Source: Bacteroidales bacterium OttesenSCG-928-M11 | Lineage (GTDB): Bacteria > Bacteroidota > Bacteroidia > Bacteroidales > Azobacteroidaceae | DNA: 41,258 bases | Direction of reading: 5' to 3' | NCBI GenBank assembly: GCA_030265685.1 | Contig: JAJDGO010000010.1 | Span: 1-41,258, forward strand | Shown: in pieces, positions 31,573-40,471 of the stretch | How positions within the stretch are numbered: the stretch's first letter is position 1 | Layout of the letters: the number at the start of each line of letters is the position of its first letter | Made by a program: the position numbers and the translations under genes | Notes under the pieces: model-generated | Told to the model about the DNA's origin: nothing | Databases searched by the model: none | Seen by the model: the letters and a program-made list of their open reading frames with translations, nothing else

Positions 31573-32592
31573 ATGGAAAATATCAATTGGTCGGATTTGT
31601 CTTTTGGTTACATGAAGACAGACTTTAATGTTCGCTCTTATTATAAAGACGGAGCTTGGGGCGATCTCGAAATAAGTGATTCGGAACAAATAACTATGCA
31701 TATGGCCAGCACCTGTTTGCATTATGGCCAAGAAGCTTTTGAGGGATTGAAAGCTTTTAGAGGAAAAGACGGGAAAGTTCGTATATTTAGAATGCGAGAA
31801 AATGCACTTCGTTTGCAAGCTTCTTGTAGAGGTATTGAAATGATTGAGTTTCCTGTTGAGCTATTCGAAAAAGCAATTGTTGAAGTTGTTAAACAAAATG
31901 AACGTTTTGTCCCTCCATATGAAAGCGGAGCATCTTTATACATCCGTCCATTGATAATAGGAACCGGAGCACAAGTTGGTGTAAAGCCATCGAAGGAATA
32001 CTTGTTTGTTGTGTTTGTTACACCAGTAGGTCCTTATTTTAGAGAAGGATTCAAGCCAACTCCTTATTGTATTATTCGAGGTTATGACCGAGCTGCTCCT
32101 TATGGAACAGGAACTATCAAGGTTGGAGGAAATTATGCGGCCAGTTTAGTGGCTGGAAATATTGCTCATTCCAAAGGTTATTCGGCTGTTTTATACTTAG
32201 ATGCTAAAGAAAAGAAATATATTGACGAATGTGGCCCAGCCAATTTTTTCGGAATTAAAAACAATACATATATTACTCCCGAATCTTCTTCTATTTTACC
32301 TTCCATAACTAACAAAAGCTTAATGATTTTGGCCGAAGAACTAGGAATGAAAGTAGAGCGTCGTCCTATTCCTGTTGAAGAACTCGAAACTTTCGAAGAG
32401 ACAGGAGCGTGTGGAACCGCCGCAGTTATTAGTCCTGTTTCCCGAATTGATGATTTAGAAGAGAATAAATCTTATGTTTTTTCAGAAACAGGAGAAGCTG
32501 GACCGATGAGTCTTCGCTTATATAACAAACTTCGCTCTATTCAATATGGAGACGAAGAAGATAAATGGGGTTGGGTGACTGTGCTTGATTAA
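31573..32592 (+). CDS. ilvE: Branched-chain amino acid aminotransferase
   Basis: PLP enzyme of fold class IV (339 aa) that interconverts Ile, Leu and Val with their 2-keto acids using glutamate/2-oxoglutarate. Family motifs are LHYGQEAFEGLKAFRGKDGKVRIFR, SLYIRPLIIGTGAQVGVKPS, and the PLP lysine Lys183 in GTGTIKVGGNYAASL. DECGPANFFGI and the cofactor-loop segment ETGACGTAAVISPVSRI follow. The N-terminus is complete, with the ATG 29 nt after a -7 box. The next gene, a DUF2179 membrane protein, follows after 36 nt and may be co-transcribed. Confidence 0.96.
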   Translation: MENINWSDLSFGYMKTDFNVRSYYKDGAWGDLEISDSEQITMHMASTCLHYGQEAFEGLKAFRGKDGKVRIFRMRENALRLQASCRGIEMIEFPVELFEKAIVEVVKQNERFVPPYESGASLYIRPLIIGTGAQVGVKPSKEYLFVVFVTPVGPYFREGFKPTPYCIIRGYDRAAPYGTGTIKVGGNYAASLVAGNIAHSKGYSAVLYLDAKEKKYIDECGPANFFGIKNNTYITPESSSILPSITNKSLMILAEELGMKVERRPIPVEELETFEETGACGTAAVISPVSRIDDLEENKSYVFSETGEAGPMSLRLYNKLRSIQYGDEEDKWGWVTVLD

Positions 32593-32628
32593 GCTGGGCT
32601 TTCTACAAAATATTAAATAGAACAACTT

Positions 32629-33186
32629 ATGTTTGATTTTTTGGATGTATATCCTTGGCTATTGCCAATTATTATCTTTTTCGGACGTATTTGTGATGTT
32701 ACTTTAGGAACCTTGCGGATCATCTTTGTTTCGAAAGGAGAGAAAAATAAGGCTCCGATCGTGGGATTCTTTGAGGTGTTTATCTGGATTGTAATTATTT
32801 CCCAGATTATTTCGCGGGCAAATGATTTGATTTCTTATATTTCATATGCAGCGGGTTACGCTGCAGGTAATTACATCGGGATATTAGTTGAGAAAAGGAT
32901 CGCTTTTGGCTATCAACTCTTTCGGGTATATACCAAAAAAGATGCTCATACTTTGATGAAGTTGCTAAATCAAGACGGATTCGGATCAACTTATATACGT
33001 GGTGAAGGAATTATTTCCGAAGTTGATATAGTTGAAACTGTTGTTAGTCGTAAAGGAGGAGAAAAAGTAGTTCAAACGATACAGCAATTTGATCCGGATG
33101 CTTTCTATCTTGTTGAAGATATTCGTTCGAAGCAAAAGGGAGTCTTTGGATTTTCGGCCGGAGGTTTTCCTCGTATTGGAAAATAA
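32629..33186 (+). CDS. UPF0316/DUF2179-type membrane protein
   Basis: Inner-membrane protein (185 aa) of the UPF0316 (DUF2179/DUF5698) family, function unknown. Three hydrophobic segments cover about residues 8-26, 44-62 and 66-86 and include the family pattern FFGRICDVTLGTLRIIFVSKG and GYAAGNYIGILVEKRIA. The C-terminal cytosolic DUF2179 domain (about 95-165; GFGSTYIRGEGIISEVDIVETVVSRK, FDPDAFYLVEDIR) is similar to domains found in YitT-type proteins. It lies just downstream of ilvE. A long hairpin separates it from the convergent gene at 33266. Confidence 0.88.
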   Translation: MFDFLDVYPWLLPIIIFFGRICDVTLGTLRIIFVSKGEKNKAPIVGFFEVFIWIVIISQIISRANDLISYISYAAGYAAGNYIGILVEKRIAFGYQLFRVYTKKDAHTLMKLLNQDGFGSTYIRGEGIISEVDIVETVVSRKGGEKVVQTIQQFDPDAFYLVEDIRSKQKGVFGFSAGGFPRIGK

Positions 33187-33189
33187 ATC

Positions 33190-33261
33190 AAATCATCAAG
33201 TTCATAAAGTTAGGAATATTAAGCTCGTTTTGAGTTCTTAGCTTTATGAACTTGATGATTT
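33190..33261. terminator. Bidirectional terminator with perfect 20-nt arms
   Basis: Bases 33190-33209 and 33242-33261 are exact reverse complements (outermost AAATCATCAAG and CTTGATGATTT) with a 32-nt loop. They lie between two convergent genes, with T- or A-rich flanks suited to termination in both directions. Confidence 0.8.
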
Positions 33262-33265
33262 TAAA

Positions 33266-33739
33266 TTAATTACTTTTCCCTTTGTAAGAGAAAGATACTT
33301 CTTTTGTTGGTGAGTTTTCGTCGATAGTTACGCCATCGAACTGAAAAGTATATTCATTGCGGTCTTTCTTTGCTGTTAATGTTCCATGAAGATAATCCCC
33401 AATTCCCTCGTTAACCGAGAAGTGAGCTGAATAATCCGTATTTATATCCGTAATATATTCTCCCGGTGATATTGTGTTTTGGGAAGTTTTGTCGACAATT
33501 GAAAAATAAAATATAATATTCCCATCGCCGGAATTGGTAACGACTACATTGTGTTCGAATAAACCATTTTCTTTTGGAGATGTATAAATGGATAAATAAT
33601 CCAAGTCGTAAGATTTTCCTTCATAGATAATTGTTCCTTCCCCCTTTTGGATATTAATTTCAACTTTATCATCACAACTTGTGATGAATCCCATAACAAA
33701 TATTATCCCTAATAGTAGTTTTGCAATTTTCATATTCAT
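33266..33739 (-). CDS. Small hypothetical lipoprotein
   Basis: No family recognised. The 157-aa protein has a lipoprotein signal peptide ending FITSC (Cys22) followed by DDKVEINIQKGEGTIIYEGKSYDLDYLSIYTSPKENG; the rest is predicted beta-rich, with alternating polar and aromatic residues, ending VTIDENSPTKEVSFSYKGKSN. It is probably exported to the outer or inner membrane. The start is either 33739 or the second Met at 33733. It lies 59 nt after ung on the same strand and may be read from that operon; no good promoter was seen. Confidence 0.75.
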   Translation of the reverse strand: MNMKIAKLLLGIIFVMGFITSCDDKVEINIQKGEGTIIYEGKSYDLDYLSIYTSPKENGLFEHNVVVTNSGDGNIIFYFSIVDKTSQNTISPGEYITDINTDYSAHFSVNEGIGDYLHGTLTAKKDRNEYTFQFDGVTIDENSPTKEVSFSYKGKSN

Positions 33740-33798
33740 TTTGTTTATAATTTCTACGTGTCAATGTAACAAGAAATTACTCAAAATGTTTAGTTTGA

Positions 33799-34464
33799 CT
33801 ATTGCCATTGGATAGGAACTTGTCCGTTTTGTATTAAGTATTCGTTAGTTTTACTAAATGGTTTGCTTCCAAAGAAACCACGATAAGAAGAAAGAGGAGA
33901 GGGGTGAGGCGATTTGATGACGAAATGTTTATTTGTATCAATAAAAGCGCCTTTTTTCTGAGCATAAGAACCCCATAAAATGAAAACAATATGTTCTTTT
34001 TCTTGAGCTATTTGGTGAATAACGGCATCAGTAAACTCTTCCCATCCTTTGTTTTGATGAGAACCTGCTTTATGTTTCTCTACTGTAAGAGTAGCATTAA
34101 GTAATAGAACGCCTTGTTTAGCCCATCTTTCCAAATTGCCCGACGGAAAAGGTTTGATTCCTAAGTCACTTTCAATCTCTTTGTAAATATTTTGGAGAGA
34201 AGGAGGTAGTGTAATTCCGTCATTGACAGAAAAACAAAGTCCATGTGCTTGGTTAGGTTCGTGATAAGGATCTTGTCCTAAGATAACAACCTTTGTTTGA
34301 TCGAATGGAGTTTGTTCGAATGCATTGAATATTTTACTGCCTTTCGGATACACAGTCGTTGTACTGTAAGCTTGTTTTACGAAATTTACCAAATCAATGA
34401 AGTATGACTTCTTAAATTCTTCTGATAGTTTTTCTTTCCACGACTGTTCTATACGTACTTCCAT
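33799..34464 (-). CDS. ung: Uracil-DNA glycosylase (family 1)
   Basis: Base-excision repair enzyme (221 aa) removing uracil from DNA. The catalytic water-activating motif GQDPYH (Asp65) lies in VVILGQDPYHEPNQAHGLCFSV. Other family features are LLLNATLTVEKHKAGSHQNKGWEEFTD, VFILWGSYAQKKG, and the DNA-intercalation loop HPSPLSSYRGFFGSKPFSKTN with His187. The length is normal for the family. It lies 12 nt after lptD, so it is probably co-transcribed with lptD and the HD-domain gene. Confidence 0.97.
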   Translation of the reverse strand: MEVRIEQSWKEKLSEEFKKSYFIDLVNFVKQAYSTTTVYPKGSKIFNAFEQTPFDQTKVVILGQDPYHEPNQAHGLCFSVNDGITLPPSLQNIYKEIESDLGIKPFPSGNLERWAKQGVLLLNATLTVEKHKAGSHQNKGWEEFTDAVIHQIAQEKEHIVFILWGSYAQKKGAFIDTNKHFVIKSPHPSPLSSYRGFFGSKPFSKTNEYLIQNGQVPIQWQ

Positions 34465-34476
34465 GTAATTCCCTTT

Positions 34477-37224
34477 TTAATAACCCCAATTCATAGAATC
34501 GTACGAATTACTACTTTGCGTGTATTTCAAATCTCTTAGCATGGATGCATTTACAGCAATAGTAAAATGATAGGATTGGTAACGACTATTAATTACCATA
34601 TTGGCCGACATATTCCAACAGTGCATGGTTCGAGTAATAGAAGCACTAATGGTTGAAAATTTATTTGCCTCAAAGTCGTAACTTGAACTAAAGCTGAAGT
34701 TCCAATTTTTGGTTGGAGAGATATTTCCTGATGCGCTGATATTAGGAGTTACTTTATATGAGTATTCTTTTTTCTTTTTATTAAACTCTCCATATCCCAA
34801 TCCCAAGCTGGCGCTTAAAGAAAGATTCCATGAAATGTTATCGGCCGACCAATAACCATCATCTCCAAAGCCTTCGCGAGGGTCTTTTTTCTTTCTAAAC
34901 GCTGAAGTTTCTTCTCCGGCTACCTCAGTATCCGTATCTAATGGGTTTTCTTCCGGTGTTGTTTCGCCTGATTCGGATTCATTTCCTTTGGAGAACCATT
35001 TTTTTACCGTCGAATTATTGATTGAATAAGAGAATGAAGTTGATGTTTGTTTTAAGCGGGCAAGTCCTTTTCCGGCTTCTAACCGAGTAACATTGACTTT
35101 ATTTATTCGTCCCGTAGCTTCGTTATAGTCATAAGTGTACACATCAAAAACTCCATTTAAGCTAAGTGTGTATGATTTGCTGAATTTTAATCGAAGAGAT
35201 ACATTCAAATCGCTCCATTTCAGGGAGTCTTTCAGAAAATTATAGCTTGTCCGAAAACTTAGGTTGTCGATTAAACTGATCTTTTTGGTCGAATCACTTC
35301 CTGCGGCTGGGATTTTCATTTCCAAGTTGTTGGTTAAACCAAGATTTAATGTTCCGGATCTACCCGATTCCGGAGTTCCCATAATAAAACCTTCGTATGG
35401 AGAATAAGTTAATGTGTCCATCATTTGTGCTCGTTGGTCATAATAAACCAAGTCTTGATAATATCCGTACTTTTTGTCCGAAAAGTCGGGAGCTCCTGTG
35501 AAGCTAACACTTGGAGTTATGACATGACGAATAACAGAATTTTTCGTCCATTTCCCAAAGATTGGCAGAGGTTTATAAAATCCGTAGATTTTTGTACTCA
35601 TGCTAATCGATGCATTATAATTATAAAGACGATTGAATCCGTATACAGTATCGCGGGTAACTACATTATTCATATCATCATATCCACGATTTACTTTGGA
35701 TGTATACCATCTTTCCGTATAGTTGAAAGAAGGAGTGACGGATAAATACTTGAATAGGTTAAAAGTAGCGCTGATAGGGATGGTATGTTTCATTCCATTA
35801 TTCCAATCTTTGATGATATTTTTGTGCATAATATCATATTCTTTTACATTGGAAATGCTATTTTTTAATTCTCCGCTATAACTAAGACGAATGTTTTCGT
35901 ACCATTGTGGTGCTCCTACACGTTCTTTTTTCTTAAAAGGATAAATGTCTCGCATGTTAATAGTTAGATTTGGTAATGTAATTGCCAATGTTGTGTCGCG
36001 AGAGTTTTGGCTAATACTTGCATTTGCACTAATTGTGAAAGGCGATTCCGGTATTTTATACGAATAAGTAACCGTTGATGCCTTTGTGTTTGTGTTGGCA
36101 GAACTGGTGTACATTTCGTCTATGCTATTTTGATTGTAACTTGAGGTCGAAAAATTAACGCTTGCCGAAAAAGTACGAAAAGGATGCGCTTTCGAATCTT
36201 GAGAATGTGACCAGGAAACTTTGAAATCTCGACTCTGACTGTAGTCGTTTGCTCCTTTGTCTCCCAATACAGTGTACAAATAACTTGCATTGAAGTTACC
36301 ACTAAATTTATATCGTTTCCTATAAGTAGAATGTGCTGCCAAACCCCAAGAACCTTTTGTGTAAATTTCTCCTGTCAATGCCAAATCGGCATAGTCGTTA
36401 AAGGCAAAGTAATATCCACCGTTGCGCAACGAAAAGCCTCGTTTTAATTCATCATCAAAACTTGGCATAATAATTCCCGACGAATAATCGCTCGAGAATG
36501 GGAAAAACCCGAAAGGAATAGCAATAGGTAACGAAACTCCTTCTACAACTAAGTAAGCAGGTCCTGTAACTATGTTTTTATTCGGCCTCGCTCGGGCTTT
36601 TGTTAGTTGAAAATAATAGTGTTTACAGTCCGGATCATCGCAAGTTGTATAAATACCGTTTGAAATAAATAAATCATCGTTTTCTAACTTTTTTGTTTCA
36701 TGAGCAATTAAATAGCCTTCTCCTTGTTTAGAAATAACATCCGTGATAAACATCTTCTTTGTATTGAAGTTGTATCGAACTTTTTTCATCTCATAAGGTT
36801 CGGAGTTTCCATCTTTAAATACGGGATGTCCGATCTCTTCTCCAATTGAATCCAACGTATGAGTAGCTAAAATGATACTACTATCAGCATCTACTTCCAC
36901 ATAAGCTCCTTTCAGATTGGCATTCATATACTCGATTTCCACATCATTGTAAAAGAAGACCTTGAAATTGTCTTTAAGATTCATGATGGTAGAGTCTTGC
37001 GAATGATATTTTAGAGGTGCTTCGAGGGTTCCGGAAGACCGTTTTTTTGTAGTTGTATCCGCTTGTATTTCTTCGGTTTGAATATCAAGCGCCGTAGAAT
37101 CGGGTAATAGTTGGGTTTGTAAACTTATATCTACAGAATCGGGTAGTACTTCTTGGGCTATTCCGTATTGAAATCCAATAAAGAACAGTAAGAGAATCGA
37201 GACCAAAATCTGTATTTTCTTCAT
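34477..37224 (-). CDS. lptD: Putative LPS-assembly outer-membrane protein LptD
   Basis: Outer-membrane protein (915 aa) of the Bacteroidetes LptD-like family, which places lipopolysaccharide in the outer leaflet. A signal peptide (about 1-23, ending YGIAQ) is followed by a periplasmic OstA/LptA-like beta-jellyroll region (about 75-230; NDVEIEYMNANLKGAYVEVDADSSII, KKVRYNFNTKKMFITDVISKQGEGYL) and a large barrel with GVSLPIAIPFGFFPFSSDYSSGIIMPSF. A charged, acidic loop rich in E, G and T (about residues 745-785) interrupts the last third. No lptE was seen nearby. It sits 11 nt after the HD-domain gene and 12 nt before ung. Confidence 0.92.
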   Translation of the reverse strand: MKKIQILVSILLLFFIGFQYGIAQEVLPDSVDISLQTQLLPDSTALDIQTEEIQADTTTKKRSSGTLEAPLKYHSQDSTIMNLKDNFKVFFYNDVEIEYMNANLKGAYVEVDADSSIILATHTLDSIGEEIGHPVFKDGNSEPYEMKKVRYNFNTKKMFITDVISKQGEGYLIAHETKKLENDDLFISNGIYTTCDDPDCKHYYFQLTKARARPNKNIVTGPAYLVVEGVSLPIAIPFGFFPFSSDYSSGIIMPSFDDELKRGFSLRNGGYYFAFNDYADLALTGEIYTKGSWGLAAHSTYRKRYKFSGNFNASYLYTVLGDKGANDYSQSRDFKVSWSHSQDSKAHPFRTFSASVNFSTSSYNQNSIDEMYTSSANTNTKASTVTYSYKIPESPFTISANASISQNSRDTTLAITLPNLTINMRDIYPFKKKERVGAPQWYENIRLSYSGELKNSISNVKEYDIMHKNIIKDWNNGMKHTIPISATFNLFKYLSVTPSFNYTERWYTSKVNRGYDDMNNVVTRDTVYGFNRLYNYNASISMSTKIYGFYKPLPIFGKWTKNSVIRHVITPSVSFTGAPDFSDKKYGYYQDLVYYDQRAQMMDTLTYSPYEGFIMGTPESGRSGTLNLGLTNNLEMKIPAAGSDSTKKISLIDNLSFRTSYNFLKDSLKWSDLNVSLRLKFSKSYTLSLNGVFDVYTYDYNEATGRINKVNVTRLEAGKGLARLKQTSTSFSYSINNSTVKKWFSKGNESESGETTPEENPLDTDTEVAGEETSAFRKKKDPREGFGDDGYWSADNISWNLSLSASLGLGYGEFNKKKKEYSYKVTPNISASGNISPTKNWNFSFSSSYDFEANKFSTISASITRTMHCWNMSANMVINSRYQSYHFTIAVNASMLRDLKYTQSSNSYDSMNWGY

Positions 37225-37235
37225 TTATGGGAGTA

Positions 37236-37778
37236 CTATCCTAAAAAAAGTTTTATTAATTCGTTAAGCCTTTCTACAGAATCTTCTCCATACTTCAACA
37301 AGCTTTTTCGAATTTGATCTACGGACTTTACTTTATCCGGTTTCGATTTTGAATAAAATTTATCAGCCAGACAGATTAATTTTTCCTCCATGCTAATAGG
37401 AAGCATATCTCTAATAGGAAGCGGCAGATTATTACTTATTATACTGCTTTTGGTTATCCCTGATCCTGTATGCCTTTCAGAAACTAAGGCATGTTTTTCA
37501 AGACCTTCCTTTTTTAATAACTCACAACCTAAATAACCATGGCAAATATAATCGAAAAAACCATTACATCCGATTTTAGGAGCTGAGGTTTTATATATTC
37601 CGATGTCATGTAATAGTGAAGCTTCTTCAATGAATTGAAGATCCATCTCCATTTCCGGGTGTGTTTGTGCAATCTCTAAAGCTTTGTCTGCAACAGAACG
37701 ACTATGATTATACAATATTTTATATAAATCAGTTGCCGGGTCGTAATATTTCTCAATTATATTTAATATGTCAGTCAT
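37236..37778 (-). CDS. HD-domain phosphohydrolase
   Basis: Small cytosolic protein (180 aa) with an HD metal-dependent phosphohydrolase domain. Visible metal-binding parts are HSRSVADKALEIAQTHPEM, the HD pair in EEASLLHDIGIYKTSA and a later SERHTGSGIT. Substrate unknown; such proteins often act on nucleotides. The frame extends to an ATG at 37829, but a TATCTTTG box (37803-37796) lies between, and homology begins at MTDILNIIEKYYDPA, so 37778 is chosen. It is the first gene of the HD-lptD-ung group, divergent from the amidase. Confidence 0.87.
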   Translation of the reverse strand: MTDILNIIEKYYDPATDLYKILYNHSRSVADKALEIAQTHPEMEMDLQFIEEASLLHDIGIYKTSAPKIGCNGFFDYICHGYLGCELLKKEGLEKHALVSERHTGSGITKSSIISNNLPLPIRDMLPISMEEKLICLADKFYSKSKPDKVKSVDQIRKSLLKYGEDSVERLNELIKLFLG

Positions 37779-37795
37779 TATATTCAATAAAGGCA

Positions 37796-37803
37796 CAAAG
37801 ATA
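37796..37803 (-). promoter_or_regulatory. -7 element of the HD-lptD-ung operon
   Basis: TATCTTTG on the minus strand matches TAnnTTTG, 17 nt before the ATG; TTTG lies 23 nt further upstream, a little long. Confidence 0.5.
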
Positions 37804-37886
37804 AAAATAATCTCTGAATTTATCGACAAAGGAAATGAGTTCGTTTGAATTAGTATTTTTTATGATAATTATTCCGAAAAATCTTC

Positions 37887-37894
37887 TATTTTTG
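37887..37894 (+). promoter_or_regulatory. -7 element of the amidase-mlaD operon
   Basis: TATTTTTG matches TAnnTTTG, 29 nt before the ATG at 37924. It shows that the TTG at 37903 would lie close to the transcription start. Confidence 0.5.
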
Positions 37895-37923
37895 TTGCCG
37901 AATTGAAAGACGGTTATCTGAAC

Positions 37924-38979
37924 ATGAAAAAGTATATATTACTGATCTTTTTACTTATGCCGTTCTCTTTCTATTTTTCAGTAGAAGGGAGCAATAAGAA
38001 ATTCATATTAGTGCTGGATCCCGGTCACGGAGGAAAAGAACCAGGCGCTGTTGGAGCTAAGTCTAAGGAAAAAGACATTAACTTAGCTGTAACTTTGTTG
38101 GTGGGAGATATGATAAAGAAAGATCTTCCGGACGTCGAAATTATATACACTCGAAACAAAGACACTACAGTTAGTTTATTAAAACGATCGCAAATTGCTA
38201 ATAATGCCAAAGCAGATCTCTTTATTTCAATTCATGCTAATTCGGTAAAAGGAAAGAAATACGTAAACGGAGCCGAAGTTTTTACTTACGGACAAACCGA
38301 AAACAAAAATCTTGAAGTTCTGAAAAGAGAAAACGAAATCACTTATTTAGAACCTGAGTTCACTCCGGAGTCTGTTTCGGAATTTCTTGGAGATGATGCC
38401 AGAACTATTATATTCGAAGCTATGCAATCTGTCTTTCATGAACATAGCTATGATTTGGCTTCTATGATACAAAATGAATTAGTTGTTCAATCGAAAAGAG
38501 GAAATCGGGGCGTAAAAAGCGACAACTTGGCCGTACTAAGAAATGCAAGCATGCCAAGTGTCTTGATAGAATTAGATTTTATCTCTAATCCGGATGCCGA
38601 AAACTACATGGTGTCGAGCAAAGGACAAAAACAAATGGCTAAATCTATCTATGATGCTTTCAGCAAGTATAAAAAGAAGTACGATTTAAGAATGCAAACA
38701 TTAGAACCGATAGAAGCTTCTACCAACACAGTTGAACCAAAATCGACTGATGTTAAAGGAATTGTTTATAAAATTCAAATATTAACCTCTTCAACTCCGG
38801 TTGATAAATCGGAATTGAAAGGCTATGATGCCGATTATTATATAGAAAATGGACTCTATAAATATACTTATGGTGCATCAACCGATCAAAAACAAATACT
38901 TCAATTAAGAAAACAAGTGCAGGAAGATTTCAAAGATGCTTTCGTTATTGCTTTCGAAAATGGAGTCAGAATAAAATAA
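37924..38979 (+). CDS. N-acetylmuramoyl-L-alanine amidase (Amidase_3)
   Basis: Exported zinc hydrolase (351 aa) that cuts the bond between muramic acid and the stem peptide and helps cell separation. A signal peptide (about 1-22) is followed by the Amidase_3 domain (about 25-245): LVLDPGHGGKEPGAVG with zinc ligand His35, ADLFISIHANSVKG, and the catalytic-Glu motif PSVLIELDFISNPDAE. A C-terminal SPOR-like region (about 275-350; VYKIQILTSSTPVDKSELKGYDADYYIENGLYKYTYG) may bind denuded septal glycan. The upstream TTG at 37903 is rejected in favour of the ATG that begins the signal peptide. It lies 14 nt before the MCE gene. Confidence 0.93.
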   Translation: MKKYILLIFLLMPFSFYFSVEGSNKKFILVLDPGHGGKEPGAVGAKSKEKDINLAVTLLVGDMIKKDLPDVEIIYTRNKDTTVSLLKRSQIANNAKADLFISIHANSVKGKKYVNGAEVFTYGQTENKNLEVLKRENEITYLEPEFTPESVSEFLGDDARTIIFEAMQSVFHEHSYDLASMIQNELVVQSKRGNRGVKSDNLAVLRNASMPSVLIELDFISNPDAENYMVSSKGQKQMAKSIYDAFSKYKKKYDLRMQTLEPIEASTNTVEPKSTDVKGIVYKIQILTSSTPVDKSELKGYDADYYIENGLYKYTYGASTDQKQILQLRKQVQEDFKDAFVIAFENGVRIK

Positions 38980-38993
38980 TAACTCGAATAAAA

Positions 38994-39884
38994 ATGAAGA
39001 AAATCATAACCAAAGAAGTTCAAATCGCATTAATAGCAATCATTAGTTTACTTATTTTCTATGTAGGTCTTAATTATCTAAAAGGAATTAACCTATTTAG
39101 ACCTTCGAACAATTATTTTGTTTTGATGCCTAAAGTAACCGACTTGCAAAACTCGAGCCCGGTTTATGTAGATGGATTCAAAGTAGGTGTAGTAAATTCG
39201 ATACAATACGACTTCTCTAACCCCTCTCCCGAATATGTTATCGTAGAAATAAGCTTGGATAAAAAAATGAAATTGCAAACCGGCAGTTACGCCGAACTAA
39301 AATCGGGCTTAACTACAGGCGCTTTTCTTGATATTATACTTAATAAATATGTAAGTACTTACCATAACGCCGGAGATACAATCGAAGGCAAAATGAATAT
39401 TGGGATAATGGATAAACTTACTAACGAAACTTTGCCGCAATTAGAAGCTATATTGCCCCGACTCGACAGTATCTTGTACGGAGTTCAAGTAATTGTAAAC
39501 CATCAAGCAATAACTCAGTCGTTAGATCATATTAATAATGTAGTCTACAATTTGGAAAAATCGTCGGCCGAACTAAATAAAATGATGGGAACCGGAGTTC
39601 CGGAAATAATAAATAACCTAAATTCCGTATCCACTAACTTTGTTACAATCAGTGAAAACATAAGTGCTATCGATTTTCAAGCAATGGTTCAGACCGTTGA
39701 TCAAGCACTTGTTAATATAGATCAGTTGACAACTCAGCTCAATAGCCCAGACAATAGTTTAGGTCTTTTGCTTAACGACCCCAACCTTTATAATCACTTA
39801 GATTCGACTGCTCGTAATGCTTCCGAATTGCTGAGAGACTTAAAGGAAAATCCCAAACGGTACGTTCACTTTTCCGTATTTTGA
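38994..39884 (+). CDS. mlaD: MCE-domain protein, MlaD-like
   Basis: Inner-membrane-anchored periplasmic substrate-binding protein (296 aa) of the MlaD/MCE type, part of ABC systems moving phospholipids between membranes. One N-terminal membrane helix (about residues 10-28) is followed by the MCE domain (about 38-115; NNYFVLMPKVTDLQNSSPVYVDGFKVGVVNSIQYD). A helical C-terminal part with coiled-coil character follows (about 135-290), ending LLNDPNLYNHLDSTARNASELLRDLKENPKRYVHFSVF. No mlaE or mlaF homologue lies in the window, so the rest of the transporter must be elsewhere. Co-transcribed with the amidase. Confidence 0.9.
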   Translation: MKKIITKEVQIALIAIISLLIFYVGLNYLKGINLFRPSNNYFVLMPKVTDLQNSSPVYVDGFKVGVVNSIQYDFSNPSPEYVIVEISLDKKMKLQTGSYAELKSGLTTGAFLDIILNKYVSTYHNAGDTIEGKMNIGIMDKLTNETLPQLEAILPRLDSILYGVQVIVNHQAITQSLDHINNVVYNLEKSSAELNKMMGTGVPEIINNLNSVSTNFVTISENISAIDFQAMVQTVDQALVNIDQLTTQLNSPDNSLGLLLNDPNLYNHLDSTARNASELLRDLKENPKRYVHFSVF

Positions 39885-39997
39885 TTTCGCTTCCCAAAAT
39901 AAGCATTTCAGAGAAATAGTACAATCTCTAAATCTCGGATAAATAGATAAATAGAAAGATCTTGATAGCTTTTGAAAGTTATACAAGAACTTAGGTG

Positions 39998-40060
39998 AAG
40001 TTTTACTACAACTTTGATCAAGTTTTACTATAACTTGATCAAAGTTATACTATCTTTTTT
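39998..40060. repeat. Intergenic repeat cluster and hairpin 3' of mlaD
   Basis: Three units AAGTTTTACTA (39998-40008), AAGTTTTACTAT (40020-40031) and AAGTTATACTATCTTTTTT (40042-40060) surround a perfect stem AACTTTGATCAAGTT (40010-40024) with AACTTGATCAAAGTT (40032-40046). The final T run makes it a plausible mlaD terminator. The units resemble those at 9156 and 24005. Confidence 0.75.
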
Positions 40061-40363
40061 ATCTCATCTAAAAACAAATCTTATCTCAAAGTAAATTTTT
40101 TGGTAGGAAAGATTGGGGATTTTTTTCTTTTATGTTGAAAGTTTATTAATTAGAATTGTTCTAAACAAGTGATTTCGGTTTTGATTTTTTTAGAATGCTG
40201 AAACCATCTCACAAGAAAGGACTTCAAATTGAATAAGCAATCTGAGATTAAATGGGAGAATAGTTGTTTTGTTTTTGTAAGTAGTTGTTTATTAGTGAAA
40301 TAAATCTTTTTTGACAAAATGATCTATAAGTGATTGAAAAACAGGATGTAGTAAAAAAATAAG

Positions 40364-40404
40364 AAAAACAAGAAAAACCCTATTTTGTTTTCTTGTTTTT
40401 TTTT
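40364..40404 (+). terminator. Candidate A/T-stem terminator before dnaA
   Basis: AAAAACAAGAAAA (40364-40376) pairs with TTTTCTTGTTTTT (40388-40400) and runs into more T's. The stem has only two G-C pairs, so it is weak. Confidence 0.4.
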
Positions 40405-40471
40405 CCAAAATTTGCATCACGAAACGAATGATACTATATACTTTGTTCCGAAAAAAATGGAGAATTAATAC

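Larger units (their letters stand above)
39885..40471. other. 587-nt AT-rich intergenic region upstream of dnaA
   Basis: No gene. It holds a repeat/terminator-like cluster (39998-40060), an A/T hairpin (40364-40376 with 40388-40400) and a weak candidate dnaA promoter near 40438-40445 (ATACTTTG, close to but not matching TAnnTTTG). By eye I found no DnaA box (TTATCCACA) with one or no mismatch, so an origin is not supported by the visible motifs. Confidence 0.6.

Noticed and set aside
39998..40060. CRISPR-like or plasmid iteron array
   Set aside because: Only three short, unequal units with no regular spacing; similar units occur after rnr and creD, so a terminator or intergenic repeat is more likely.
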